64,000 bases of DNA. It comes from Caballeronia sp. Lep1P3. Lineage in GTDB: Bacteria > Pseudomonadota > Gammaproteobacteria > Burkholderiales > Burkholderiaceae. The notes below the pieces were generated by a model, which did no database searches, had not been told where the DNA came from, and worked only from the letters and a program-made list of their open reading frames with translations. The stretch lies in assembly GCF_022879595.1 (NCBI RefSeq), contig NZ_CP084265.1:1860001-1924000 (forward strand), given 5' to 3'. Position numbers and translations under genes: made by a program. Each line of letters starts with the position of its first letter. Position 1 is the first letter of the stretch. This document shows positions 38,751-49,026 of this stretch, piece after piece.

Positions 38751-40775
38751 CTACGGGTGACGAATGTAGTCGACGAGCGCGCGCGTGTAATCGTCCGGTT
38801 TCCGGTCGAAGAGGCTCACCGCAATGGCCACCGCGAAACCCGCCGGCACGCCGAACACGCCCGAGCTGATCGGCTCGATCCCGAACCAGCGCGGTCCGCC
38901 GAAGCCCGTCAGGTGCGTGAAGAACGGATACGTCGACACGATGTAGTACACACACACCAGCAATCCGGCGATCATCCCGGCAACGACGCCGCGCTGCGTC
39001 GTCCGTTTCCAGAAGACGCCCAGCACCAGCGCCGGAAAAAGGCTCGACGCAGCCAGCGAAAACGCCGCGCCGACTAGAAACAAAATATTGCCCGTATTGA
39101 GCGACGCGACATACGACGCCAGCAGCGCCACGCCGAGCAGCAGAATTTTCGAGATGGTCACGCGCCGCTGACTCGTCGCGCGCCGGTCGACCATGCAGTA
39201 ATAGACATCGTGCGAGAGCGCGTTCGCGATGGTGAGCAGCAAGCCATCCGCCGTCGACAGCGCCGCCGCGAGCGCGCCCGCCGCGATCAGCCCCGAGATC
39301 ACATACGGCAGGCCCGCGATCTCGGGCGCGGCCAGCACCACCATATCCGGCTGCATCTGAATGCCCGCCCAGCGGACGATGCCGTCGCCATTGATATCGC
39401 TCACGCGGATCAGATACGGCTCGACGCGCCGCCACTGCGTGACCCACTGCGGCAGATCGGCGAATCGGTGGCCGACGAGCCCCGTCAGAATCTCATGCTT
39501 GATGAGCACCGCCAGCACGGGCACCGTCAGATAGAACAGCGCGACGAAAAAGAGCGTCCAGCCGACGGAGCGCCGCGCGGAAGCCACCGACGTCGTCGTG
39601 TTGTAGCGCGTGAGAATGTGCGGCAGGCTCGCCGTGCCGATCGACAGACACAGAATCAGCGACAGAAAGTTGAGCTGATGCGCGCGCGGCGTTTCGCCGT
39701 CGGCGGAACCGGGCGCGAACGCATCGGTCATCGGCACAGGAGCCGCGACGCGCTCGGTCAGAGCATCGCGTTCGCGGGACCATTTCGCCTGCGCATCGGC
39801 GGGATCGCGCGGAAACGACGCCAGTTCGCGCTCGCGTTCGTTGATCTCGCGCAGCGGGCCGTTGTGCCGCCGCAGGTCCGCAATCTCGGCGGCCACGCGC
39901 GCGCGTTCGTCGTAGAAAGATCGCGGCAGCGCGTCGATGCGCCGCTGAACGCGCGCAGCCTGCCGCTGGAATTCGGCGCGCACGCGCGCTTCGTCGGGCG
40001 AGACGGCAAGCGCGCGCTCCAGCGTCTCCACGCGCGCGAGCACGCGGCCATAGTTCAGTTGCGGGAACCAGCCGAGCCCTTCGCGATGCGCGATCATCGA
40101 AACGGGGATGAGCATCGCGCTGATCAGGATGATGTACTGCGCCACTTGCGTCCATGTGACCGCGCGCATGCCGCCGAGAAACGAGCACACGAGAATGCCC
40201 GCGAGTCCGCAGAAGATGCCGATCGAAAACTCGATGCCGATGAAGCGCGACGCGATCAGCCCGATGCCCTGAATCTGCGCCACCAGATACACGAACGAAC
40301 ACAAAATCGCCGCGATGGCCGCGAGTCCGCGCACTACGTTGCTCGAAAAACGCGTGCCGAGAAAGTCGGGAATCGTGTAACGCGCGAGCTTGCGCACGTA
40401 AGGCGCGAGCAGGAACGCGACGAGACAGTAGCCGCCCGTCCAGCCCATCACATAGGCGAGGCCGTCGTAGCCGCTCGCGTAGATGGAACCGGCGAGCCCG
40501 ATGAACGACGCCGCCGACAACCAGTCCGCGGCAGTCGCCATGCCGTTGAACGCGGACGGCACGCGCCGCCCGGCCACGTAGTACTCGACGAGATCGGACG
40601 TGCGCGAAATGAGGCCGATGACCGCGTACACCGCGATCGGCACGAACAGGAACACATAGCCGACCCACATTCCCGCGCCGGCGTTCCGCTCGATGCGCTC
40701 CATCACGAAGATGAACAGCAGAAAACCGAGCGTATAGAGCGCGTAGCTGACGATGAGCCGGTTCGTGAGTTTCAT
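38751..40775 (-). CDS. sodium:solute symporter, large subunit (VC_2705-like)
   Basis: 674 residues, SSSF/LeuT fold with about 13 hydrophobic segments. YYVAGRRVPSAFNGMATAAD is the SSSF signature. A soluble, Arg/Glu-rich coiled-coil insert of about 110 residues (near residues 230-350) interrupts the helices, a mark of this subfamily. Its ATG overlaps the DUF4212 stop by 4 bp. Partner of the small subunit; with acs next door an acetate or short-chain acid substrate is likely, not shown. Confidence 0.9.
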   Translation of the reverse strand: MKLTNRLIVSYALYTLGFLLFIFVMERIERNAGAGMWVGYVFLFVPIAVYAVIGLISRTSDLVEYYVAGRRVPSAFNGMATAADWLSAASFIGLAGSIYASGYDGLAYVMGWTGGYCLVAFLLAPYVRKLARYTIPDFLGTRFSSNVVRGLAAIAAILCSFVYLVAQIQGIGLIASRFIGIEFSIGIFCGLAGILVCSFLGGMRAVTWTQVAQYIILISAMLIPVSMIAHREGLGWFPQLNYGRVLARVETLERALAVSPDEARVRAEFQRQAARVQRRIDALPRSFYDERARVAAEIADLRRHNGPLREINERERELASFPRDPADAQAKWSRERDALTERVAAPVPMTDAFAPGSADGETPRAHQLNFLSLILCLSIGTASLPHILTRYNTTTSVASARRSVGWTLFFVALFYLTVPVLAVLIKHEILTGLVGHRFADLPQWVTQWRRVEPYLIRVSDINGDGIVRWAGIQMQPDMVVLAAPEIAGLPYVISGLIAAGALAAALSTADGLLLTIANALSHDVYYCMVDRRATSQRRVTISKILLLGVALLASYVASLNTGNILFLVGAAFSLAASSLFPALVLGVFWKRTTQRGVVAGMIAGLLVCVYYIVSTYPFFTHLTGFGGPRWFGIEPISSGVFGVPAGFAVAIAVSLFDRKPDDYTRALVDYIRHP

Positions 40776-41134
40776 CGCGCCGCGTCTGCGTCGTCTTCCG
40801 CGGACTCGGGCGCGCCGGATGAATCGACGGCGCGCTTCAGACGCGCATCGGCGAATTGCATCAGCACGATATACACGGCGATCAGCGTCACGTAGACGAG
40901 GATCGCGCCCTGCGCGCCGAAGTAGAACGGCAGCGGAAAGCCCGCGACGCGCACCTCTTCCAGCCGTTGCGCGAAGAGCGGCACGCCGAACGAGACGACG
41001 AAGCCGACGGCGAGCAGCACGGCGATCAGCGCGACGTTGAAGCGCCAGTACGCGCGATGCGCGAGCGCGATCGCCGGCGGAACCGGCGGCGGCGCGACGA
41101 GAGGGGGATTGAACGGATCGGCGGGCGTGGCCAT
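40772..41134 (-). CDS. DUF4212 symporter small subunit
   Basis: 120 residues from ATG 41134. Two hydrophobic helices, NVALIAVLLAVGFVVSFGVP and GAQGAILVYVTLIAVYIVLM, flank the FPLPFYFGAQG loop characteristic of DUF4212. It always accompanies the large symporter and overlaps it here. A longer start at 41203 would add 23 unconserved residues. Confidence 0.9.
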   Translation of the reverse strand: MATPADPFNPPLVAPPPVPPAIALAHRAYWRFNVALIAVLLAVGFVVSFGVPLFAQRLEEVRVAGFPLPFYFGAQGAILVYVTLIAVYIVLMQFADARLKRAVDSSGAPESAEDDADAAR

Positions 41135-41215
41135 GCGGTTATGTACCAAAACCGCAGGGCATCGGCAATCGGGATCGACCGCCGCGCATCCGGCGGCGGT
41201 CATCTGCGAAACGTG

Positions 41216-43198
41216 TTACCGCGCTTCGCCGAGTTGGTCGAGGATGGCGGGGTTTTCGAGCGTGGAGACGTCCTGCGTGATCTCCTCGCCCTTCGCGAGC
41301 GAGCGCAAGAGCCGCCTCATGATCTTGCCGGAGCGCGTCTTCGGCAGATTCTCGCCGAAGCGAATGTCCTTCGGCTTCGCGATCGGCCCGATCTCCTTGC
41401 CGACCCAGTTGCGCAGTTCGGCCGCGATCTGCTTGGCCTCGTCGCCTTCGGGACGCGGGCGCTTCAGCACGACGAAGGCAACCACGGCTTCGCCCGTCGT
41501 TTCGTCCGGACGGCCGACGACCGCCGCTTCCGCGACGATCGGATTTGCGACCAGCGCCGACTCGATCTCCATCGTCCCCAGTCGGTGGCCGGACACGTTC
41601 AGCACATCGTCGATACGGCCCATGATCGTGAAGTAGCCGGTTTCCTTGTCGCGCACCGCGCCGTCGCCGGCCAGATAGAGCCTGCCGCCCAGTTCGTCGG
41701 GGAAGTAGCTCGTCTGATAGCGCTTCGGATCGCCCCAGACGGTGCGCAGCATCGACGGCCAGGGGCGCTTCACAACGAGAATGCCGCCCTGCCCGTTCGG
41801 CACGTCCTGCCCGGTTTCATCGACGATGGCGGCCATGATGCCCGGCAGCGGCAGCGTGCAGGAACCCGGCACGAGCGGCGTCGCGCCCGGCAGCGGCGTG
41901 ATCATGTGCCCGCCGGTTTCGGTCTGCCACCATGTATCGACGATCGGACATTGCCCGCCGCCGACGTTCTCGTGGTACCACATCCACGCTTCCGGATTGA
42001 TCGGCTCGCCGACGGTGCCGAGAATGCGCAGCGTGGACAGGTCGTAGCTCTTCGGATGCACCTTCGCGTCCGCTTCCGACACCTTGATGAGCGAGCGGAT
42101 CGCCGTGGGCGCGGTATAGAAGATCGTGACCTTGTGGCGTTGAATCATCTCCCAGAAGCGGCCCGCGTTCGGATACGTCGGGACGCCTTCGAACATCACC
42201 TGCGTCGCGCCTATGGCAAGCGGCCCGTAGGCGATATAGCTATGCCCCGTCACCCAGCCGATGTCCGCGGTACACCAGAAGATGTCGCCCGGCTTCATGT
42301 CGAAGGTCCACTTCATGGTCTGCGCGGCCCACAGCACGAAGCCGCCCGTGCTGTGCTGCACGCCCTTCGGCTTGCCGGTCGAACCCGACGTGTAGAGGAT
42401 GAAAAGCGGATGCTCCGCGCTCACCCATTCCGGGTCGCATTGCGCCGCTTCCTTTTCGACGATCTCGTGCAGCCACGCATCGCGCCCTTCGTTCCACGCG
42501 ACTTTGCCGCCCGTGCGCCGATACACGATGACATCCTTCACCGCGTCGCAGCCGCCCGCGGCGAGCGCTTCGTCGGCAATGCTCTTGAGCGGCAGCGCCT
42601 TGCCGCCGCGCATCTGCTCGTCGGCGGTGATGAGTGCGACCGCGCCGACATCGACGAGACGCTCGTTGAGCGACTTCGACGAAAAGCCGCCGAACACCAC
42701 CGAATGCGTGGCGCCGATGCGCGCGCACGCCTGCATCGCGACGACGCCTTCGACCGACATCGGCAGATAGATCACGACGCGGTCGCCCTTTTTCACGCCG
42801 CGCTTCTTGAGCGCGTTGGCGAGGCGGCACACGCGTTCGAGCAGGTCCTGATACGTGACGTCGGTGACGGCGCCGTCGTCGGCTTCGAAGATGATCGCGT
42901 TTTCATTGCCGCGCCCCGCTTCCACATGGCGGTCGAGACAGTTGTACGACGCGTTCAGCTCGCCGTCCGCGAACCACGCGTAAAACGGCGCGTTGGATTC
43001 ATCGAGCACGCTCGTGAAAGGCTTGTGCCACGACAGCGTTTCCCGCGCGAGCCGCGCCCAGAAGCCTTCGTAATCGCGCTCGGCTTCGCTCGCCAGCGCC
43101 TTGTAGGCGTCCATGCCGGAAATCGCCGCACCGGACGACGCACTGGCTGACGGCGGGAACACACGTTTTTCATGAAGAACCGATTCGATCGCAGACAT
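41216..43198 (-). CDS. acs: acetyl-CoA synthetase (AMP-forming)
   Basis: 660 residues from ATG 43198, which has GGAGGGG upstream (an earlier in-frame start at 43261 is unlikely). ANL-family motifs: [19 protein letters not shown] (P-loop), [12 protein letters not shown] (acetate pocket), [16 protein letters not shown] (hinge) and [13 protein letters not shown] with the acetylation-controlled lysine. It activates acetate to acetyl-CoA via acetyl-AMP. It is placed directly upstream of the symporter pair. Confidence 0.97.
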   Translation of the reverse strand: MSAIESVLHEKRVFPPSASASSGAAISGMDAYKALASEAERDYEGFWARLARETLSWHKPFTSVLDESNAPFYAWFADGELNASYNCLDRHVEAGRGNENAIIFEADDGAVTDVTYQDLLERVCRLANALKKRGVKKGDRVVIYLPMSVEGVVAMQACARIGATHSVVFGGFSSKSLNERLVDVGAVALITADEQMRGGKALPLKSIADEALAAGGCDAVKDVIVYRRTGGKVAWNEGRDAWLHEIVEKEAAQCDPEWVSAEHPLFILYTSGSTGKPKGVQHSTGGFVLWAAQTMKWTFDMKPGDIFWCTADIGWVTGHSYIAYGPLAIGATQVMFEGVPTYPNAGRFWEMIQRHKVTIFYTAPTAIRSLIKVSEADAKVHPKSYDLSTLRILGTVGEPINPEAWMWYHENVGGGQCPIVDTWWQTETGGHMITPLPGATPLVPGSCTLPLPGIMAAIVDETGQDVPNGQGGILVVKRPWPSMLRTVWGDPKRYQTSYFPDELGGRLYLAGDGAVRDKETGYFTIMGRIDDVLNVSGHRLGTMEIESALVANPIVAEAAVVGRPDETTGEAVVAFVVLKRPRPEGDEAKQIAAELRNWVGKEIGPIAKPKDIRFGENLPKTRSGKIMRRLLRSLAKGEEITQDVSTLENPAILDQLGEAR

Positions 43199-43526
43199 CG
43201 ACAACCCCTCCGATGATGTTTCCAAAAACCTGTGGCGCGCCGGTTTCGCGATGCGAGGCACGCCTGATGTTTATGAGGTCCGGCGTGAGTCGCGCGAGGC
43301 GTCTTCATCGACCGAACCGAGTCTCCGTTAGCATGCAAACGTCGCCGCACGGGGCTTTTCGTCCCGCTTCGACTTCAAGATAGGCCGCCCAACTTACCCG
43401 CTTCTTACGCGCCGGCGCCAGAGGGGACGGGGTATACACGGAGTCGCCGCGGCTTCTACAATGCGTCCCCACAATCGTAACTGAACTCGCCTTGCCTCTG
43501 GCCTTCGCAGACCGCCCAAATTCAGC
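43199..43526. other. divergent promoter region of acs and a DMT transporter
   Basis: 328 bp. A TACAAT at 43457-43462 faces the transporter gene and could be its -10 box; no clear -35. Nothing else recognised. Confidence 0.4.
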
Positions 43527-44450
43527 GTGAACCGCTACGCCCTTTATCTCATCGCGTCGATGCTGCTCGTCGGGAGCAACGTCGGCATCGGCAAGTCGAT
43601 CGTCGCGTCCGTGCCGGTGCCGCTCTTCGCGCTGCTTCGCTTCGTCATCGCGCTGGCGGTGCTGTGGCCGCTCCTGCGCCCATCGAAGATGAAGCGCGTG
43701 CGCCGCGCCGAGTGGATCAACCTCTTCCTGCAGGCATTGTTCGGGACATTCGGCTTCACGCTTCTGATGCTCAACGGCGTCGCGCGCACGAGCGCGGTCG
43801 CGGCGGGCGTCATCACGAGCTCGATGCCTGCGGTCGTCGCGCTCTTCGCGTGGATCTTCCTCAGGGAGCGGCCGAGCGGACGCGCGTTCGTGTCGATCGC
43901 GCTGGCAATCGCGGGCGTCGTCGTCATCAACGTCGCGCAGAGCGGCGATGCTGGCAGTGGCGTTGGCGGCCATGCCGGCGCGGGCTCGCTCGCCGGCAAT
44001 CTCATGGTCGTGGGCGCGGTCTGCTGCGAATCGCTCTACGTCATTCTCTCGCGCCGCCTCACGCAGACGCTGCCCGCCATCGACATCTGCGCGTACACGC
44101 ACGGCCTCGGCTTTCTGCTGATGCTGCCGCTGGGTCTTTCGTCCGCACTCGCGTTTTCGTGGCGCGGCGTGGACTGGACGACGTGGGCGCTCGTCGGATG
44201 GTATGCGCTCTCCGCGAGCATCTTCTCGTTCTGGCTCTGGATGAAAGGCATCCGGCATGTGGACGGAAGCCTCGCGGGCGTCTTTTCCGCCGTGCTGCCG
44301 ATCGCGGCGGCGCTCTACGGCATCGCGTTTCTCGGCGAGCGGCCGACGCTCGCGCATGGCGTCGCGCTCGCGTGCGTGATGACGGGCGTCGTGCTCGCGA
44401 GTCTCAGGCGGCCGGCGGGCGCGCCGGCGTCGCGGGAGCGCGGCCTGTAG
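43527..44450 (+). CDS. DMT-superfamily (EamA) transporter
   Basis: 307 residues, ten hydrophobic helices in two EamA halves (MLLVGSNVGIGKSIVASVPV at the start; LAGNLMVVGAVCCESLYVIL opens the second). GTG start at 43527. A Gly/Ala-rich loop near residue 145 separates the halves. Drug/metabolite exporters of this group have unpredictable substrates. Confidence 0.9.
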   Translation: MNRYALYLIASMLLVGSNVGIGKSIVASVPVPLFALLRFVIALAVLWPLLRPSKMKRVRRAEWINLFLQALFGTFGFTLLMLNGVARTSAVAAGVITSSMPAVVALFAWIFLRERPSGRAFVSIALAIAGVVVINVAQSGDAGSGVGGHAGAGSLAGNLMVVGAVCCESLYVILSRRLTQTLPAIDICAYTHGLGFLLMLPLGLSSALAFSWRGVDWTTWALVGWYALSASIFSFWLWMKGIRHVDGSLAGVFSAVLPIAAALYGIAFLGERPTLAHGVALACVMTGVVLASLRRPAGAPASRERGL

Positions 44451-44630
44451 TCGTCGCGGCGCACGCCATCGGCGAGGCCGGTTCGCGCGGCGCTGCGCGG
44501 CATCGCGTTACAATACCGGGCTTTTCCGCGCTCGCTGCGTGCGACGCAGCCCGCTACGCAACGCTCCCGTTTCAGTTCATTCGCTCATCGCATCCGACCG
44601 ATCCCGCCGATCCGACCGCCACGCCGCCCC

Positions 44631-45218
44631 ATGTCCGCTCCCAAGCACACCTCCGCCTCGCCCGCCCGCCCCGGCACGATGAAGGCGCTGCCGAAAATCA
44701 TCTTCATGAGCCGCTGGCTGCAGGTGCCGCTCTATCTTGGGCTGATCGTCGCCCAAGGCGTGTATGTGGTGCTCTTTCTGAAGGAAGTCTGGCACCTCGT
44801 CACGCACGCCATGACGCTCGACGAAACCAGCGTCATGCTCGTCGTGCTCGGCCTGATCGACGTCGTGATGATCTCGAATCTGCTCATCATGGTGATCGTC
44901 GGCGGGTACGAGACGTTCGTCTCGCGGCTCGGGGTCGAAGGGCATCCGGACGAACCGGAATGGCTCGATCACGTGAACGCGGGCGTGCTCAAGGTGAAGC
45001 TCTCGATGGCGCTCATCAGCATCTCCTCGATTCATCTGCTGAAGACCTTCATCAACCCCGACCAGCACAGCTTTCATACGGTGATGTGGCAAGTCGTGAT
45101 CCACATCGCGTTCCTCGTTTCAGCGCTGATCATGGCGTATGTGGACCGGCTCACCACCCACACGCATCCGCGCCATTTCCATAGCGAAACGGTTGCATCA
45201 CGAAGCGCCCTCGACTGA
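44631..45218 (+). CDS. UPF0114/YqhA-family membrane protein
   Basis: 195 residues with four hydrophobic segments. Family blocks are FMSRWLQVPLYLGLIVAQGV, DVVMISNLLIMVIVGGYETF and SISSIHLLKTFINP. Inner membrane; function unknown (YqhA in E. coli). It ends 45 bp before the fumarase gene and may be co-transcribed with it. Confidence 0.92.
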   Translation: MSAPKHTSASPARPGTMKALPKIIFMSRWLQVPLYLGLIVAQGVYVVLFLKEVWHLVTHAMTLDETSVMLVVLGLIDVVMISNLLIMVIVGGYETFVSRLGVEGHPDEPEWLDHVNAGVLKVKLSMALISISSIHLLKTFINPDQHSFHTVMWQVVIHIAFLVSALIMAYVDRLTTHTHPRHFHSETVASRSALD

Positions 45219-45263
45219 AGCGTCATAGAACGCAAGCAGACTTTCGTCCCCAGAGCACAAGCC

Positions 45264-46787
45264 ATGACCGTCATCAAGCAAGAAGACCTGATCCAGAGCA
45301 TCGCCGATTCTCTGCAGTACATCAGCTACTACCATCCGCTCGACTACATTCAGGCGCTCGGCCGCGCCTACGAGCGCGAGGAAAGCCCCGCCGCGAAGGA
45401 CGCGATCGCGCAGATCCTCACCAACAGCCGCATGTGCGCGGAAGGAAAGCGCCCGATCTGCCAGGACACGGGCATCGTGACCGTGTTCGTCAAGGTCGGC
45501 ATGGACGTGCGCTGGGACGGTGCAACCATGGGCGTCACCGACATGATCAACGAAGGCGTGCGCCGCGGTTATCTGAATCCGGACAACGTGCTGCGCGCGT
45601 CGATCGTGAGCCCGCCCGAAGGCGCGCGCAAGAACACGAAGGACAACACGCCGGCCGTGATTCACTACGAGATCGTGCCCGGCGACAAGGTCGACGTGCA
45701 GGTCGCGGCGAAAGGCGGCGGCTCCGAGAACAAGTCCAAGTTCGCGATGCTCAATCCGAGCGATTCGATCGTCGACTGGGTGCTGAAGACCGTGCCGACG
45801 ATGGGCGCGGGTTGGTGCCCGCCGGGCATGCTCGGCATCGGCATCGGCGGCACGGCTGAAAAGGCGATGGCCATGGCGAAGGAATCGCTGATGGACCCGA
45901 TCGACATTCAGGACATCATCGCGCGCGGCCCGCAGGACTGGATCGAGGAATTGCGCGTCGAACTGCACGAGAAGGTGAACGCGCTCGGCATCGGCGCGCA
46001 GGGCTTGGGCGGCCTGTCCACCGTGCTCGACGTGAAGATCATGGCCGCGCCGACGCACGCGGCGTCCAAGCCCATCGCGATCATCCCGAACTGCGCGGCC
46101 ACGCGCCACGCGCACTTCACGCTCGACGGATCGGGCGTCGCGAAGCTCGAAGCGCCGTCGCTCGACGCGTGGCCCAAGGTCACCTGGGCGCCGAACACGG
46201 AGACGAGCAAGCGCGTCGATCTGAACACGCTGACGCCTGAGGAAGTCGCATCGTGGAAGCCGGGCCAGACGCTCTTGCTGTCCGGCAAGATGCTGACGGG
46301 CCGCGACGCCGCGCACAAGCGCATCGCCGACATGCTGGCGAAGGGCGAAAAGCTGCCGGTCGACTTCACGAACCGCGTGATCTACTACGTCGGCCCGGTC
46401 GATCCGGTGCGCGACGAGGCCGTGGGTCCCGCAGGCCCGACCACGGCCACGCGCATGGACAAGTTCACCGAGACGATGCTCTCGGAAACCGGTCTCATCT
46501 CGATGATCGGCAAGGCCGAGCGCGGTCCGGTCGCGATCGAGGCGATCAAGAAGCACAAGGCGGCGTATCTGATGGCGGTCGGCGGCGCGGCGTATCTCGT
46601 GTCGAAGGCCATTCGCGAAGCGAAGGTGCTCGCGTTCGAAGACCTCGGCATGGAAGCCATCTACGAGTTCGACGTGAAGGACATGCCGGTGACGGTGGCC
46701 GTCGATTCGAACGGCACGTCCGTGCACAAGACCGGCCCCGCCGAATGGCAGGCGAAGATCGGCAAGATTCCGGTCGCGACGGCGTAA
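45264..46787 (+). CDS. fumA: fumarate hydratase, class I (iron-sulfur)
   Basis: 507 residues. Converts fumarate and water to malate in the TCA cycle using a labile 4Fe-4S cluster. Cluster cysteines are probably those in RPICQDTG, GWCPPGMLGIGIGG and IPNCAATRHAHF; KGGGSENKSKF belongs to the active site. N- and C-terminal fumarase modules are fused as in the one-chain FumA/FumB type. The gene symbol is by class; fumB or simply fum would be equally defensible. Confidence 0.94.
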   Translation: MTVIKQEDLIQSIADSLQYISYYHPLDYIQALGRAYEREESPAAKDAIAQILTNSRMCAEGKRPICQDTGIVTVFVKVGMDVRWDGATMGVTDMINEGVRRGYLNPDNVLRASIVSPPEGARKNTKDNTPAVIHYEIVPGDKVDVQVAAKGGGSENKSKFAMLNPSDSIVDWVLKTVPTMGAGWCPPGMLGIGIGGTAEKAMAMAKESLMDPIDIQDIIARGPQDWIEELRVELHEKVNALGIGAQGLGGLSTVLDVKIMAAPTHAASKPIAIIPNCAATRHAHFTLDGSGVAKLEAPSLDAWPKVTWAPNTETSKRVDLNTLTPEEVASWKPGQTLLLSGKMLTGRDAAHKRIADMLAKGEKLPVDFTNRVIYYVGPVDPVRDEAVGPAGPTTATRMDKFTETMLSETGLISMIGKAERGPVAIEAIKKHKAAYLMAVGGAAYLVSKAIREAKVLAFEDLGMEAIYEFDVKDMPVTVAVDSNGTSVHKTGPAEWQAKIGKIPVATA

Positions 46788-46831
46788 CGCACCAAGTCCA
46801 AACCGGAAGCCGGATAGCGGCAAAGGCCGGG

Positions 46832-46858
46832 AAGGCCGGGCGCGACGCCCGGCCTTTT
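46832..46858 (+). terminator. terminator after fumarase
   Basis: AAGGCCGGGCG / CGCCCGGCCTT stem with three-base loop and TTTT tail. Confidence 0.88.
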
Positions 46859-46990
46859 GTTCGAAGCCCCCGCATCCAATAGAGTTTCATTCTCGGTTTG
46901 CGCCGGGACAAAAAATTTCTTCCCACGCTTGGCACGGCCACGCTCGCGGTTTATCTTTCCTCCATGCCACGCCCGACACAAGGAACAACC

Positions 46991-47464
46991 ATGCAAGGCG
47001 ACGCGAAAGTCATCGAATATCTGAACGCGCAGTTGAAAAACGAACTTACGGCGATCAACCAGTACTTCCTGCACGCGCGGATGTACAAGCATTGGGGCCT
47101 CGAAAAGCTCAACAAGCACGAATACGACGAATCCATCGGCGAGATGAAGCACGCCGACTGGCTCATCCAGCGCGTGTTCATGCTCGACGGCCTGCCGAAC
47201 CTGCAAGACCTGCACAAGCTGCTGATCGGCGAAGAGACGAAGGAAATCATCGAGTGCGACCTGAAGCTCGAACAGATTTCGCAGTCGACGTGCAAGGAAG
47301 CCATGGCCTATTGCGAGTCCGTGCGCGATTACGTCTCGCGCGACATCTTCGACAAGATTCTGAACGACACGGAAGAGCACATCGACTGGCTCGAAACGCA
47401 ACTGGACCTGATCGACAAGGTCGGCATCCAGAACTATCAGCAAACCATGATGGGCGAAGAATAA
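46991..47464 (+). CDS. bfr: bacterioferritin
   Basis: 157 residues from [19 protein letters not shown], the Bfr start. Diiron ferroxidase ligands lie in [12 protein letters not shown] (Glu18), [12 protein letters not shown] (Glu51, His54) and [10 protein letters not shown]. The heme-ligand Met52 is the M of EMKHAD. 24-subunit cage for iron storage. It works with the bacterioferritin-associated ferredoxin encoded about 1.1 kb downstream. AGGA precedes the ATG by about 7 bases. Confidence 0.97.
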   Translation: MQGDAKVIEYLNAQLKNELTAINQYFLHARMYKHWGLEKLNKHEYDESIGEMKHADWLIQRVFMLDGLPNLQDLHKLLIGEETKEIIECDLKLEQISQSTCKEAMAYCESVRDYVSRDIFDKILNDTEEHIDWLETQLDLIDKVGIQNYQQTMMGEE

Positions 47465-47477
47465 GCCGTCCGTTCCG

Positions 47478-48353
47478 ATGTCCGCTGTCGCCGCACCCTC
47501 CCTTCAGCCGAACGCGGGCGCTCCGTCCGATGCGAGCGCGCCCGTCGGCATCTTCGATTCCGGTCTTGGCGGTCTTTCCGTGCTGCGCGCCGTGCGCGCG
47601 GTGTTGCCGCACGAACGGCTGATCTACGTCGCCGATTCCCTGCACGCGCCCTACGGCGAGCGCGACGACGCGTTCATCGTGGGCCGCACGATGGCAATCG
47701 GCGAATGGCTCGTCGCGCAAGGGGCGAAGGCGCTGGTCGTCGCGTGCAACACGGCGACGGCGCAGTCCATCGCCCACGTGCGCGAGCGGCTTGCGATTCC
47801 GCTCGTCGGCGTGGAACCGGGCGTGAAGCCGGCGGCGGCAGTATCGAAATCGCGCGTGGTCGGCGTGCTCGCCACGCAGGTGACGCTACGCAGCGCGCGC
47901 TTTCAGTCGCTGCTGGACCGCTACGCCGGGGATTGCCGCTTCGTCTGCCAGCCGGGGCACGGGCTGGTTCAGGCCGTCGAACGCTGCGACACGTCGTCGC
48001 CGGAACTGATGGCCTTGCTCGAAAGCTATCTGAAACCGATGCTCGATGCCGGTGCCGACACGCTCGTGCTCGGCTGCACGCACTACCCTTTTCTCGACCG
48101 CGCCATTCGCGACATCGCGGGCGAGCGGCTGCATATCGTCGACACGAGCGTTGCCGTCGCGCGTCAGCTCGAACGCCTGCTCGGCGCGAGCGCGCTCAAG
48201 AATCCCGATGCGTCCCCCGCCGTCGCGCCGCGCTTCTTTTCTACTGCCGACGGCGAGTCGCAGCGTCAGCTGGCCGCTTCGCTACTGCGAATCGAAATGA
48301 GCGTCGAACACGTCGATATTCCCGCGCGTTCCGCCGAATCCCGCACGCTCTGA
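47478..48353 (+). CDS. murI: glutamate racemase
   Basis: 291 residues. Makes D-glutamate for peptidoglycan. The two catalytic cysteines are in VVACNTATAQS and LVLGCTHYPFLD; VGIFDSGLGGLSVL is the N-terminal signature. About 22 residues precede the conserved part, so the ATG at 47478 could be slightly early. It follows bfr by only 13 bp. Confidence 0.96.
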   Translation: MSAVAAPSLQPNAGAPSDASAPVGIFDSGLGGLSVLRAVRAVLPHERLIYVADSLHAPYGERDDAFIVGRTMAIGEWLVAQGAKALVVACNTATAQSIAHVRERLAIPLVGVEPGVKPAAAVSKSRVVGVLATQVTLRSARFQSLLDRYAGDCRFVCQPGHGLVQAVERCDTSSPELMALLESYLKPMLDAGADTLVLGCTHYPFLDRAIRDIAGERLHIVDTSVAVARQLERLLGASALKNPDASPAVAPRFFSTADGESQRQLAASLLRIEMSVEHVDIPARSAESRTL

Positions 48354-48487
48354 GTGCTTCCTTCTCCGCGCGCCCGGTCTGACGCGCCGCATTTTCGCGC
48401 CCGTCGACGCTGCGCGCGACAAATTGCCTGACTCCTCCGGCGTGTTACAAAAAACACAGACCCTCGCTTGCAAAGCGCGGCACACTG

Positions 48488-48506
48488 AATGATAATAATT
48501 CGCATT
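48488..48506 (+). promoter_or_regulatory. Fur box before bfd
   Basis: AATGATAAT-A-ATTCGCATT, a 9-1-9 near-palindrome very close to the Fur consensus, 24 bp before the bfd start. Predicts repression by Fur with iron. Confidence 0.82.
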
Positions 48507-48529
48507 AACAGAAGCTATCGCGAGCGATC

Positions 48530-48772
48530 ATGATTGTCTGTGTTTGCAAGTCAGTGTCCGACCGGAAGATCCGCGCCGCCATCGCCGACGGCATCGATAC
48601 TTTCGACGAACTGCAATTCGAGTTGGGCGTCGCGATGTGCTGCGGCAAGTGCGAAGAAAGCGTCCACGATGTGATGGCACAAAGCGGCGTCTGCGCGTCG
48701 CGCTGCGGCGTGACCGAACGCGAGCGTCCGCAGGCCGCGCCGATGACGTTCTACGAGCGTCGAGCAGCCTGA
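48530..48772 (+). CDS. bfd: bacterioferritin-associated ferredoxin
   Basis: 80 residues. The BFD-like 2Fe-2S site uses the cysteines of IVCVCKSV (C4, C6) and GVAMCCGKCEESV. It reduces bacterioferritin to mobilise stored iron when iron is scarce, which fits the Fur box upstream. The C-terminal half is longer than in E. coli Bfd and contains two further Cys (GVCASRCGV). Confidence 0.95.
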   Translation: MIVCVCKSVSDRKIRAAIADGIDTFDELQFELGVAMCCGKCEESVHDVMAQSGVCASRCGVTERERPQAAPMTFYERRAA

Positions 48773-48863
48773 AACACGCTGCGGCGGCGGCACGTCATCG
48801 CACCGCACCACGATTTTATGCCACGCAGCTTTGGCGTTTCCCCGTTACCTCAAGGAGCGAACG

Positions 48864-48926
48864 ATGGAATTGCTGATCGGTTTCGTGGCCACGTTGTTCA
48901 TTTCTTTGCTTATATTCCGTAAATGA
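48864..48926 (+). CDS. 20-residue membrane microprotein candidate
   Basis: MELLIGFVATLFISLLIFRK, then stop. AAGGAG stands 8 bases before the ATG, among the best ribosome sites in the window. A single hydrophobic helix ends in Arg-Lys, giving an N-out/C-in prediction. It lies between bfd and tonB on the same strand, 91 bp after bfd and 100 bp before tonB, and may be translated from the same iron-controlled message. I know of no name for it; no stem or RNA is needed to explain the sequence. Confidence 0.55.
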   Translation: MELLIGFVATLFISLLIFRK

Positions 48927-49026
48927 CGTCGTACGGTTTTTTCCGCGCCCGGCCAGCGGTGTTTCCCGTTCCGGCTGGCGGCGTAATTCGCAGCAAAGCA
49001 CGCCGCATCGCGAGCAGCGTTTAAAA

